Positions 8,850 to 17,164 of a stretch of DNA of 44,264 nt are shown piece by piece. Each line of letters starts with the position of its first letter. The first letter of the stretch is position 1. The stretch is from positions 1-44,264 of the forward strand of contig JAKVCO010000027.1 of NCBI GenBank assembly GCA_022448245.1, read 5' to 3'. Made by a program: the position numbers and the translations under genes. The notes below the pieces were generated by a model, which worked only from the letters and a program-made list of their open reading frames with translations, had not been told where the DNA came from and searched no databases. The stretch is from Paracoccaceae bacterium (GTDB taxonomy: Bacteria > Pseudomonadota > Alphaproteobacteria > Rhodobacterales > Rhodobacteraceae).

Positions 8850-10111
8850 TACGCTTGTCCTTGTGAGGGCGAGGCCCATGCGAGCCAGATTGCGGCTGTC
8901 CAGGTGAAGGTCCCGCCACCGGCTGCGCCGCCGGTGTGAGGGTCGAAGTATTCTGCAAAGCCGTGGCGCGTGATCACGTCAGCTGTCGCTTCGCGCAATT
9001 CTGCGGCGCGTTGGGTGAGACCGCGTTCCTCGAGGCCCATGCCGATGAGTGCATTCATGATGCCCCAGGTCGGGCCGCGCCAATAGCGCTTGGCGTCAAA
9101 GCGCTCGGACGAGGGGTCGTGGCTCGGCACGGGGTAGGTGCAGATCGACGTGATGCGGTCGTACTGCGCCTCCATCTCCGGGTGGTCGAGCCCGGCGTAC
9201 CAGCACAGGAACGAGGCGTTCGAGACGCAATCCGCCCATTCGCCGGACCGCGCGTCGCGGGCATCGTAGCACCCGATCGTGGGGTTCCAGAGCGTCTCAG
9301 CACCTGCTTCGAGCGTGGCGATGGCCGCGTCGATTTCGCTGACATCTTCGCCCAGTTCGCGGCCGAGATAGGCCAGATCGCGCTGGGCCCGGAGCAGGAT
9401 GAACGTCATCGTGGGATCGGCTACGCGGAAGGGGTTCTCTTTCAGAAGCGCTGCCTCATCCCAGTTGAGACGGCGCCCCAGCTGAACGAGCCAAATATAG
9501 CGATCGTAGTCGTACTTGGTCGGACGCATGGACGGGTCGACGTGGCTCGTGTCGCGGCGCGTGTATTCGCCCACGCCTACAGGATCGATGCCAGCCATGG
9601 CGCCATCCCAGTCAGGCGTATTGTCACGACCGGCCTCCCATGGATGGGTGATGCACACCGCACCTTGATCGAGGCGCCAATGCATGAACCAGCGGTGCCA
9701 AGCGGCCATCTTGGGGAAGAGCTCGGCCATATGTGACCGACCTGCTTCGGGATCCATATCGTAGACGCGGCGGGCAAAACTGGCGGCCACTGGCGGTTGG
9801 CTGATGCCCGACGAGGGGATCGGTCCAATGCCAGACCAGACGTCGGGGCCGGGGAAATAGCCGGGGTCGGCTTTGTGGAAGAGGATGTGCGGAACCATCC
9901 CGTTGTCCCACTGCCCGGTGAAGAGCGTGTCCATCTCGGCCCAGGCCCGCGGCAGATCGAAGGTGGCGAAGCCCCAGGCTGCAAAGGCCGAGTCCCAGTT
10001 CCACTGGTAGGGATAGAGGCCAGCCGTGGGCACGGTGTAGCCGCCCCGATCATTGCCGCGAAGGATTGCGCGGGCTTGTTCGTCCATAGAGGGCGTATCT
10101 TGCGTATTCAT
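8849..10111 (-). CDS. GH63-type cytoplasmic glycosidase (possible glucosyl/mannosylglycerate hydrolase)
   Basis: The 420-residue protein has no signal peptide and looks like an (alpha/alpha)6-barrel hydrolase. Visible motifs are YQWNWDSAF (35-43), NGMVPH (70-75), [14 protein letters not shown] (156-169), YWRGPTWG (343-350) and [11 protein letters not shown] (385-395). In GH63 and the related GH37 families the acid is an Asp in the G-R-D-N motif and the base a Glu in the E-Y-F/Y-x-P-x-T-G motif; here these would be D163 and E387. Characterised bacterial relatives of this short type act on mannosylglycerate or glucosylglycerate. It sits between the second permease (ATGA overlap) and the ATPase (TAATG overlap), so it should cleave the imported sugar inside the cell. 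The exact substrate is inference. Confidence 0.78.
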   Translation of the reverse strand: MNTQDTPSMDEQARAILRGNDRGGYTVPTAGLYPYQWNWDSAFAAWGFATFDLPRAWAEMDTLFTGQWDNGMVPHILFHKADPGYFPGPDVWSGIGPIPSSGISQPPVAASFARRVYDMDPEAGRSHMAELFPKMAAWHRWFMHWRLDQGAVCITHPWEAGRDNTPDWDGAMAGIDPVGVGEYTRRDTSHVDPSMRPTKYDYDRYIWLVQLGRRLNWDEAALLKENPFRVADPTMTFILLRAQRDLAYLGRELGEDVSEIDAAIATLEAGAETLWNPTIGCYDARDARSGEWADCVSNASFLCWYAGLDHPEMEAQYDRITSICTYPVPSHDPSSERFDAKRYWRGPTWGIMNALIGMGLEERGLTQRAAELREATADVITRHGFAEYFDPHTGGAAGGGTFTWTAAIWLAWASPSQGQA

Positions 10112-11316
10112 CCTTTGACACTCCCGGCCGTGAGGCCCTTGGTCATGAATTTCTCGAGGCCGAGGAACAGCGCCATGACGGGGACGGTCGCGATAACCGC
10201 GCCAGCCATGAGGTGTTCACGTGGGATCTCTGAAGAGTTGAGCGAGGCGATGCCGCGCGTCAGGGTGAAGATGTCCGGATCATCCAGCAACATGAAGGCC
10301 AAGAGGAACTCGTTCCAGGCGATCATGAAGACATAAAGGCTCACCGAGGCCAGCGCGGGCAGCGCCAGCGGCAGGGTGATTTTCCAGATCACTTGCAGGC
10401 GGTTGAGGCCGTCCATCAGGCCCGCTTCCTCGACCTCTGCGGGTAGGCCGCGGAAGTAGCCCTGCAGCATGTAAAGCGCCACGGGGATGGTCGTCACCGG
10501 GTAGATCAGCACGATGCCGAGGATCGTGTTGCGCAGCCCGGTGACCGAGAAGGCGATGTAGATCGGCAGCGCCAGAACGATCATCGGCACCATGTAGATC
10601 ATAAGGATCGAGCGGGAGAACGCCGCGCGCCCTTTGAACTGCAGCCGCGCCACCGCGTAGGCACCCGGGATCGAGAAGGCCAGCGTGATGAAGACCGTCA
10701 GCACCGAGACGTAGAACGAGGTCCACAGGTAGGTGCCGAAGTTAAAGTCCGCGAAAAGCTCCTGATAGCTGCGGAAGAGCGCCCAGCCCTTGTCGAGGTC
10801 CAGCGAGAAATCGAGCGGGTTCTGCAACAGTGCCGACTGCGATTTCAGCGAGGTCATGACCATCACGTAGAAGGGGACGAGGACGATCGCGGTGAAGAAG
10901 ATGTAGCCGAGCCCGGTGAGGAAGCGGATCCAGGCCTCCTCCATCTCGTGTCGGGTGAGCGCGCCCATGGGGCAGCCTTCCATGATCTTAGTGAGCGACC
11001 AGCCGCCGATCACCGCCAGCGCGCCGGCGGCGAAGACCGCGTTGAAGGCGCTTGTTTCCATGACCATCGGCCCAAAGCCCACGAGGGTCAGGACAAAGAT
11101 CACCGCCGCGATGGCGGCTGCTTTGATCCTCGAGCTCAGTTCCCAAGCGGCGCCCAGCCCCAGGACCGCGCCGGTCGCGAGCGAGAGCCAGAGCGTCGGG
11201 CGGAACGGATCGCCTGTGGCAAAGGACATGGTGATCGCCACCGTCGTTGCCAGAACAAAGATCCATACAGCGCCGATGATCGGGCCGGTGATGTATCCGT
11301 AACGCAGGAAGCTCAT
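10108..11316 (-). CDS. Sugar ABC permease, MalG/AglG type, with extra N-terminal membrane segments
   Basis: The 402-residue inner-membrane protein has a MalG-like core from about residue 130 with the cytoplasmic EAA loop EVEEAGLMDGLNRLQVIWKI (near 290-310), which docks on the ATPase. Ordinary MalG proteins have about 280-300 residues. Here about 120 extra N-terminal residues form several more hydrophobic segments (11-30, 42-58, 67-85 and 90-105 approximately). AglG proteins of alpha-glucoside systems are also long. The gene overlaps both neighbours by ATGA (11313-11316 and 10108-10111), so expression is tightly coupled. Confidence 0.92.
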   Translation of the reverse strand: MSFLRYGYITGPIIGAVWIFVLATTVAITMSFATGDPFRPTLWLSLATGAVLGLGAAWELSSRIKAAAIAAVIFVLTLVGFGPMVMETSAFNAVFAAGALAVIGGWSLTKIMEGCPMGALTRHEMEEAWIRFLTGLGYIFFTAIVLVPFYVMVMTSLKSQSALLQNPLDFSLDLDKGWALFRSYQELFADFNFGTYLWTSFYVSVLTVFITLAFSIPGAYAVARLQFKGRAAFSRSILMIYMVPMIVLALPIYIAFSVTGLRNTILGIVLIYPVTTIPVALYMLQGYFRGLPAEVEEAGLMDGLNRLQVIWKITLPLALPALASVSLYVFMIAWNEFLLAFMLLDDPDIFTLTRGIASLNSSEIPREHLMAGAVIATVPVMALFLGLEKFMTKGLTAGSVKG

Positions 11317-12551
11317 AGTCCTTCCTCCCGGCTGATGAATTTGAAGAAGAAGAAGCTGAACCCGAGGAGGCAGGCGAAGATCACCACAGCCACCGCAGCA
11401 CCCGCACCGATGTTCGAGATCGCGAAGGCCTGTTCATAGACGTTCACCGTAAGTGTCCGCGTCCCGGCGTTACCGCCCGTCAGCAGGAAAATGTCGTCGA
11501 ACTTGTTGAAGGTCCAAATGAAGCGCAGCAGGAAGAGCACCGACAGGATGCCAAGCAGCATGGGCAGCGACAGGTACCAGAACTTCTGGAAGGGCGAGGC
11601 GCCGTCCATATCTGCGGCTTCGTACATATCGGTGTCGATCGACTGCATCCGCGCAAGGATGAAGAGGAAGGACAGCGGGAAGTAGCGCCAGATCTCGAAG
11701 ACTGTGACCATGATGAGCGCGAGCGGCCGTTCACCGAAGAAGTTGATAGTCTGCGTGGTCACGCCCATCTGCACGAGAAGCGCGTTGGCCGAGCCCGAGA
11801 AGGGGTCAAAAAGGTTCACCCAGGTGAAGGCCACCGCGATCACGGGCGCCACATAGGGGAAGAGGTAGAGGCCCCGGAGGATGCCCTGGCCCCTAAAGCT
11901 CTTGTTCAGCAAAAGCGCGGCAAAGAGGCCGAAGAGAAGGGCGCCGATGGTGCCGAAGACCGTATAAAAGATCGTGGCCCACATGACGGTCAGGAACTCA
12001 TCCCCGTCAAAGATGCGGGCGAAGTTTTCGAGGCTGAATTCGGTGTTCGTCAGGATCGAGTCCGCGTCGCCGGTGGCGCGGGCCTCGGTGTCGTCTTCAA
12101 GTGCGTCTTCGAGTGTTTCGAGATCGCCTTCGAGCGTCACAGGAATAAGGAATGTCAGGCGTTCGCCGGGCTCCAGCGTGCCGATGGTGCAGGTCAGCGC
12201 CGTGCCGCTCAGCTCGCAGACCTCGGGCAATTCGCCGAGTGTGGCGCCAGCGGGGACCGTGTCAAAGAAGATGACGTTTTCGATGGGCGTGTCTTGGCTG
12301 CGGTTTTGCAGGCGGTAACGCACGGCCTGGTCGGGGTCACCTGCGTTGCGCAGGTCCTCGCGGACGACAGGCGCGACGGGGCGCAGGTCAGCCAGACCGA
12401 TGGGTTTGAAGCTGATCCAGAAGATCGCAAGAAGCGGCAGGATCACGACAAGCGATACGATAGCGATCGTTGGAAAGAGCAGCGACCAGGCGAGACGCGC
12501 TTCGCGCTTCGCGAGTGGTCCTGTTCCCTTTGGTGCGGAGATGTCTGACAT
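11313..12551 (-). CDS. Sugar ABC permease, MalF/AglF type, with a DUF11-like periplasmic insert
   Basis: The 412-residue protein has a first membrane segment at about 22-48. A long predicted periplasmic loop (about 50-185) follows, then a standard permease core with the EAA loop YEAADMDGASPFQKFWYLSL near 313-332. The loop contains a beta-rich stretch (about 75-142) with LQNRSQDTPIENVIFFDTVP, two cysteines (C112, C121) and LEPGERLTFLIPVTL. It resembles a DUF11-type conserved repeat domain in the position of the E. coli MalF P2 loop, which contacts the binding protein. The start ATG 12551 has GGTGAG upstream. The stop overlaps the next permease start. Confidence 0.92.
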   Translation of the reverse strand: MSDISAPKGTGPLAKREARLAWSLLFPTIAIVSLVVILPLLAIFWISFKPIGLADLRPVAPVVREDLRNAGDPDQAVRYRLQNRSQDTPIENVIFFDTVPAGATLGELPEVCELSGTALTCTIGTLEPGERLTFLIPVTLEGDLETLEDALEDDTEARATGDADSILTNTEFSLENFARIFDGDEFLTVMWATIFYTVFGTIGALLFGLFAALLLNKSFRGQGILRGLYLFPYVAPVIAVAFTWVNLFDPFSGSANALLVQMGVTTQTINFFGERPLALIMVTVFEIWRYFPLSFLFILARMQSIDTDMYEAADMDGASPFQKFWYLSLPMLLGILSVLFLLRFIWTFNKFDDIFLLTGGNAGTRTLTVNVYEQAFAISNIGAGAAVAVVIFACLLGFSFFFFKFISREEGL

Positions 12552-12570
12552 GGCGCGTCTCACCGTTAGG

Positions 12571-12600
12571 GGCAGCCCCGGACGCGTGCCCGGGGCTGCC
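12571..12600 (-). promoter_or_regulatory. Intercistronic hairpin between binding-protein and permease genes
   Basis: Perfect 11-bp arms GGCAGCCCCGG and CCGGGGCTGCC surround an 8-base loop in the 57-base gap. No T tract follows, so read-through is expected. By analogy with malE-malF it probably protects the upstream binding-protein mRNA from 3' decay, raising its level over that of the permeases. Confidence 0.7.
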
Positions 12601-12608
12601 GAGTTGGC

Positions 12609-13961
12609 TTACTCGATGGCTGCGAGCTGCTCGTTCATCGCAGCGACAGCAGCGGCGGCGTCAATTTCGCCGTCGATGTACTGACGCACGACGCGGTTCA
12701 CGATCTGGGAGTTGATCATCTTGGAAGCCAGCGACAGCTGACCTTCCGCAACGCCCCAGCGCTGAGCCACATCAAGACCACCCACGATTTCGTCGATCAT
12801 CGACTGCTCGTAGAGGTCACCCAGCGGCGCACGACGGTCGACGCCGACGTCAAGCTGCGCCCATGCTTCCTGGAAAGCAGTTGGGTTGTCGGCGTTACCA
12901 CGGCGCACAGGGAACTTGCCTTCAGGCGCGATGGACAGCGTCTGCGTGTAGCCTTCGTCCATGGAAAACTTCACGAACTCCATCGCGGCATCCGTGTCGG
13001 CGTCGTTGGTGATGCCGAAGTAACGAACGTCGCCCCAAGCTGCGCCATCTGGGTTGGACGGGCCAGCGAAGGTGGTGACGATGCCGGTCTTGGACGCAAG
13101 TTCGGACGAGGTCGGGTCGTCGTTGATCGTGGGCGGAGCGGAGTCACGAAGACCTGCAAGCTCGTCCAGGATGAACGGGGACCAGATGATCATGGCTGCC
13201 TGACCTGCGAAGTAGAGTTCGCGGGACTGCTGCCAGAAGAGTTCACCGGGAGGGGACGCTTCTGCGATCGCTTTGTAGAAGTCGAGGACTTCGGTCGTTG
13301 CGTCGAGGTCGAGCTCGGCTGCGCCACCCTCGTTCACCGGCGAAACGCCGTTGGCGAGGAAGACATGCTCGAGAACCTGGCTCATGAAGTTCTCGTCCAC
13401 CTTCGTGGCGGCAACAAAGCCGTACATCTCTGGCGGGTTGTGAAGTGCCTCAAGCGCTGCTTCCACAGCTGCGTAAGAGGTCGGCGGCTCGAGGCCTGCT
13501 TCTGCGAACTTGTCCGCACGGTAGACGATCATCTGCGTCCAGCCGTCCACTGGAACGGAGGCCACGCCACCGTCGACAGCAGCCATCGCTATCGCGCCGG
13601 GTGCGAAGGTGTCTTCGCCGAGGTCTTCGATCACTTCGGTTGCCGCCTCGGTGTCGAGGATGCCCGCTTCTGCCCAAGGCAGAGCGTACTGAAGCGTGTG
13701 GTAGATCACGTCGGGCAGATCGCCCGCAGCAAAGGCTGCCGTGGCGCGCGTGCCGAGGTCGGATTCCGTTACCGGGATCACTTCCACAGACGTTCCCGTT
13801 GCAGCTTCGAACTGAGCTGCCATCTCTTCTTGCTTGGCAAGGCGTTCAGGCTGTTCTTCCGTCGTCCAGAAGCGGATAGAGTCTGCAGATGCAGCCCCCG
13901 CCAGGAGAGCCGTGGCAAGTGCCGCCGTCCCCAGGAGTTTCGTCTTCATTTTAAATGTCAT
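12609..13961 (-). CDS. Periplasmic sugar-binding protein of the ABC transporter (AglE-like, family 1)
   Basis: The 450-residue precursor has a signal peptide (MTFKMKTKLLGTAALATALL then AGAASA, cleavage near residue 26). The mature part begins DSIRFWTTEEQPERL. An N-lobe with AAQFEAATGTSVEVIPV and the hinge-type FAAGDLPDVIYHTLQYALPW are typical of extracellular sugar-binding proteins of the MalE/AglE class. The start ATG 13961 has a near-perfect ribosome site (GGGAGGAA). An ATG 15 bases upstream overlaps the lacI stop and is less likely. It delivers the ligand to the permeases encoded next. Confidence 0.93.
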   Translation of the reverse strand: MTFKMKTKLLGTAALATALLAGAASADSIRFWTTEEQPERLAKQEEMAAQFEAATGTSVEVIPVTESDLGTRATAAFAAGDLPDVIYHTLQYALPWAEAGILDTEAATEVIEDLGEDTFAPGAIAMAAVDGGVASVPVDGWTQMIVYRADKFAEAGLEPPTSYAAVEAALEALHNPPEMYGFVAATKVDENFMSQVLEHVFLANGVSPVNEGGAAELDLDATTEVLDFYKAIAEASPPGELFWQQSRELYFAGQAAMIIWSPFILDELAGLRDSAPPTINDDPTSSELASKTGIVTTFAGPSNPDGAAWGDVRYFGITNDADTDAAMEFVKFSMDEGYTQTLSIAPEGKFPVRRGNADNPTAFQEAWAQLDVGVDRRAPLGDLYEQSMIDEIVGGLDVAQRWGVAEGQLSLASKMINSQIVNRVVRQYIDGEIDAAAAVAAMNEQLAAIE

Positions 13962-13975
13962 GTTAGTTCCTCCCA

Positions 13976-15088
13976 TTAGACATTCTTGATTTCGTGTTGA
14001 TCGTTTAGGCGCTGGGCCAGCTCCGTTGAGGAGAGAGCAGGCGCCTTGTCGGACCCCCTCTCCACCAGCGTGGCCGGAGCAAGCTCACGCAGGTCTTCGG
14101 GGTCAGCGCCCCTAATCCGCTCGATCAGCAAACGGGCCAGGCGTTCCCCGGCTTGTTGGCTGTTAACGGCGAAAGTCGTCAGGCCGGGATCGGCATAAGC
14201 GCCCTCAGGCACTCCGTCGTAGGCGATCACGGAAATTTCGCGCCCTATGCGCAGGCCGCGGGCATTGGCGCCGCGGTAGACGCCGAGCGCTGCGCGATCC
14301 ACGGCGCACACAATGGCGGTCGGGGGCTCTGGCAGGGCCATCAGTTCGCCAAAGGCTGCCGCGCCTGCCCGGCGCGTCATGGCTTCCGGTGCCAGTAGAG
14401 CAGGGTCGAAAGCAAGCCCGGCTGCTTTGAGCCCTGCCTCGTATCCTTCAATGCGAAGCTGCGTGTAGTAGTACTGATCGCCGCCTGGGATATGGGCGAT
14501 GCGGGTGTGTCCCAGCGCGGCAAGACGTGTCGTCGCGGCGCGCATCGCGTCCTCGCCTTTGACGTCATACCACGCGCATTCGCGGGAATCTTCGGTACGT
14601 CCGAACATCACGAACGGCACATTTGCGTTCAAAAGGGTGGTGACGCGACCGTCTTGCTTGAGCGTCCGCGGCAGGATGAACCCATCCGCCTTTTGCTCAT
14701 CCACCAAGCGGCTCAGCGTTTTGCGAACACGCTCTTCGGTGGGTTCGGCCGCGATCGTCACGGTCCAGTTCTCGTCAGAGGCAGCTTGCGTCACGCCACC
14801 GAGAAAATCGGCAAGGAACGGGCGCGCGCTGTCTTCGCTGTCGATCTGCAGAACAAGACCAAGCGAGCGAACGCGGCCGGTCCGAATTGCTTGCGCGTGA
14901 GACAGCGGGTGGTAGCCTAAACGCTCGGCCGCGCGGGAGATCCTAAGCTTGGTGCCTTCGGAAATGTCGGGATAGCCATTGAGGGCACGGCTCACCGTTC
15001 CCTTCGAGATACCCAAGTGGTTTGCGACATCAGAAATGGTCACGCGTCTTGGGCCAGCCCTTACGCCGACTGACCTCTTATTGGTCAT
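13976..15088 (-). CDS. LacI-family repressor of the sugar operon
   Basis: The 370-residue protein has an N-terminal LacI HTH (VTISDVANHLGISKGTVSRAL, residues 16-36), the hinge region ERLGYHPLSHAQAIRTGR, and a periplasmic-binding-like effector domain with ERGSDKAPALSS at the end. The start ATG 15088 has AGGGAGGAAA upstream. An upstream in-frame ATG at 15208 would add 40 residues that do not resemble the family. It is the first gene of the operon, 14 bases ahead of the binding-protein start. A perfect palindromic operator lies 34 bases upstream, so autoregulation and sugar induction are likely. Confidence 0.94.
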   Translation of the reverse strand: MTNKRSVGVRAGPRRVTISDVANHLGISKGTVSRALNGYPDISEGTKLRISRAAERLGYHPLSHAQAIRTGRVRSLGLVLQIDSEDSARPFLADFLGGVTQAASDENWTVTIAAEPTEERVRKTLSRLVDEQKADGFILPRTLKQDGRVTTLLNANVPFVMFGRTEDSRECAWYDVKGEDAMRAATTRLAALGHTRIAHIPGGDQYYYTQLRIEGYEAGLKAAGLAFDPALLAPEAMTRRAGAAAFGELMALPEPPTAIVCAVDRAALGVYRGANARGLRIGREISVIAYDGVPEGAYADPGLTTFAVNSQQAGERLARLLIERIRGADPEDLRELAPATLVERGSDKAPALSSTELAQRLNDQHEIKNV

Positions 15089-15121
15089 TAGAATTTCCTC
15101 CCTGATCATCGATTTGCGGCT

Positions 15122-15137
15122 CCGAAACCGGTTTCGG
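15122..15137. promoter_or_regulatory. LacI-family operator (perfect 16-bp palindrome)
   Basis: CCGAAACCGGTTTCGG is fully self-complementary with a central CpG and has the GAAACCGGTTTC core common to LacI-family operators. It lies 34 bases upstream of the lacI start, between a possible -10 (CACAAT on the minus strand, about 15157-15152) and the ribosome site. Binding would block transcription of lacI and the transporter operon. Confidence 0.82.
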
Positions 15138-15298
15138 CAAGAAAAAAATTGTGCCTGTGTTTTGGAGCGAAAACAGCCGCGCCGGGGATGGATGTTTCTG
15201 CCGTGCAATTCTGAAGCGAAGAAGGCGCGCCGTCTTCGCCTGACCGCCCGCAGGCGCCGGAAGGGATCAGGTGGGCCGAAAGCTTAGGGAGCCAGCGT

Positions 15299-16774
15299 CT
15301 ACTTGGTGGTCTCCAAGTCGACCGATTTTCCGGGAATGGGCGAGACCGAAAAGACGCCTGCTTTGGCCACGGCCTCGACGCCGCCGAGCTCTTCAATGCG
15401 CGCTCTTTGGTCGGGTTTTTCTTGTTTTTCAACAGCCTGCGGATCGACTATCTTGTGCAGCTCCGCGATCAGCGCGTCCGCTACGGGGTGATTTTGGGCC
15501 GCAGCGAGAAGGTCATTTTCCTCGCGCGGATCAACCGACAGATCAAAAAGCTGGCTGGGCATATCCACGTGATAGATCAGCTTGTGAGAGCCCTTGCGTA
15601 TCGCAAAGCTGGCCGTCAGCGACCCCATCGCGTGGAACTCGGTGAAGGCAATGCGGTCCGTCGGATCGGCAGTTCCAGTCGCCAAATCCCACAAGCTCTT
15701 GCCCGGAAGGCTCAGGTCCTCATCTGCGAACGTTCCACCGACGCTTTCGACGATTGTCGGGAAAAGATCGACCAGTGAGACGACGGGCGCGACCCTCGTT
15801 CCGGGGGTAATTCCCGCTCCCTGAATCAGTAGCGGGACGCCGATTGAGTGCTCGTAATGGTTCGCTTTGCCCAAAATTCCGTGGTGCCCGGCAGCTTCAA
15901 CATGGTCGCTTGTGTAGATTATGCGGGTGGTATCCAGCAGATCGAGCCGCTCCACGGCGTCCATCACATGTCCGATTTGAGCGCCCGTGAATTGATCAGC
16001 CCGCAATACCCAGCCACGATGCGGCGAATGAGGTTTTCATCGAAGTCCTCCTCGAACATGTTCATCCAGTTCAGATGCGCGAGCGCGGGATGATACGGTT
16101 GATCTGCCTGCCGCCATTGCACAGGCATGGGCACATCTTCGAGGGGTACATATCCCAGATGTCTTGGGGCACGGAGAACGGCGGGTGGGGTGAAACATAG
16201 GACACCATAAGCACCCACGGCTTGCCCTCGGTCGTGCCGTGTTCCTCAAGCCAAGCGATTGCGGCGGCCGTTATGTCTTGATCGAAGTCCTGATAGGCCG
16301 CATGCCCACACCGGACTTCTCGTAGATCTTCTTGTGCACTGACCGCTGGGACATGCCCTACGGTGTTGCCCTGAGCAGCGCAACCACGGCCCCTTTTCCT
16401 TCCACGATATGAAGCGGGAGCACCTCTTCGCTGAAGCCGTTGTCGTTGTCGCCTGACTGGTAGTGCAGCTTGCCGACAGAAGCGACGCGATGCCCTTGCT
16501 CGCGGATACGGCGGTGCCACGTCGGTGTCTGGCCATCGTAGGCCAGTGCATTGTCCCAGTAGCCGGTCTGATGCGGATAGCGCCCTGTCGCGATGGACGC
16601 GCGGGAGGGGGCTCGCACAATAGGCATTCGTGAACGTCGCCCCGTTCTCAGCGATCCGATCCAGGTTCGGCGTCTTGATCGTCGGGTGACCTATGGCCCC
16701 AAAAGCTCGCGACCATGATTGTAAGTGATAAAGAGGATCAGGTTCTGAGGCGCGATGTCGGCCAAGGCTCACAT
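15299..16774 (-). pseudogene. Sulfatase gene broken by several frameshifts
   Basis: Pieces of one sulfatase are spread over all three minus-strand frames in the right order. They are LADIAPQNLILFIT (about 16766), IGHPTIKTPNLDRIAENGAT, APSRASIATGRYPHQTGYWD (about 16600), AAYQDFDQDITAAAIAWLEE, LNWMNMFEEDFDENLIRR, and finally a 235-codon end piece with GHHGILGKANHYEHSIGVPL. At least five frame changes are needed. The metal and active-site region is damaged: the expected C-x-P-S-R formylglycine motif is reduced to APSR. The start region is also off frame (ATG TGA at 16774-16769). It follows the NTF2-like gene by 6 bases and was probably co-transcribed with it. Confidence 0.85.
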
Positions 16775-16780
16775 CCTTTC

Positions 16781-17164
16781 CTATTTGGCGGCGAAAGACG
16801 ATCGGAACTGCGCGGCCCAAACGCCGTTCAAGGATGTCATGACCCACAGTGCCCGAAAGGAGGAGATCTTGTCCCCTTTCGTGTTGAAGCGGTTGATCTC
16901 CACGTCGAGGTGGACCTTGTCCCCGGTCGCCGCAAGCATCCTGATGTCGTCTGCACTGGAGTGGGACCAATCCCCGCCCGCGCGGCAGCGGAAGTCTTCG
17001 AAATAGGCGTCGGGTGTTTCCCAACACTTCAGTGTCGATCCGCTGAGACGATAATGCGGAAAGTGCAGTGTTGCGGCGAGGAGACCTTCGTCGCGGTTGT
17101 TCAACGCGCTGATGTGATCCGCCATGACCGCGTGTGCGGCCGCTATCGAGGCCTCGTTGTCCAT
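16781..17164 (-). CDS. NTF2/SnoaL-like small protein
   Basis: The 127-residue protein reads intact between two broken neighbours. It has an N-terminal helix pair (ASIAAAHAVMADHISALNNR), then LLAATLHFPHYRLSGSTLK and C-terminal strands VHLDVEINRFNTKGDKIS and WVMTSLNGVWAAQFRSSF. This is the helix-sheet order and ending of NTF2-like (SnoaL, DUF4440-type) domains. The start ATG 17164 has GGGAAAGG upstream. Such proteins are isomerases, hydratases or ligand-binding subunits. No specific role can be read here, but it sits in the CoA-transferase/amidohydrolase gene string. Confidence 0.75.
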   Translation of the reverse strand: MDNEASIAAAHAVMADHISALNNRDEGLLAATLHFPHYRLSGSTLKCWETPDAYFEDFRCRAGGDWSHSSADDIRMLAATGDKVHLDVEINRFNTKGDKISSFRALWVMTSLNGVWAAQFRSSFAAK

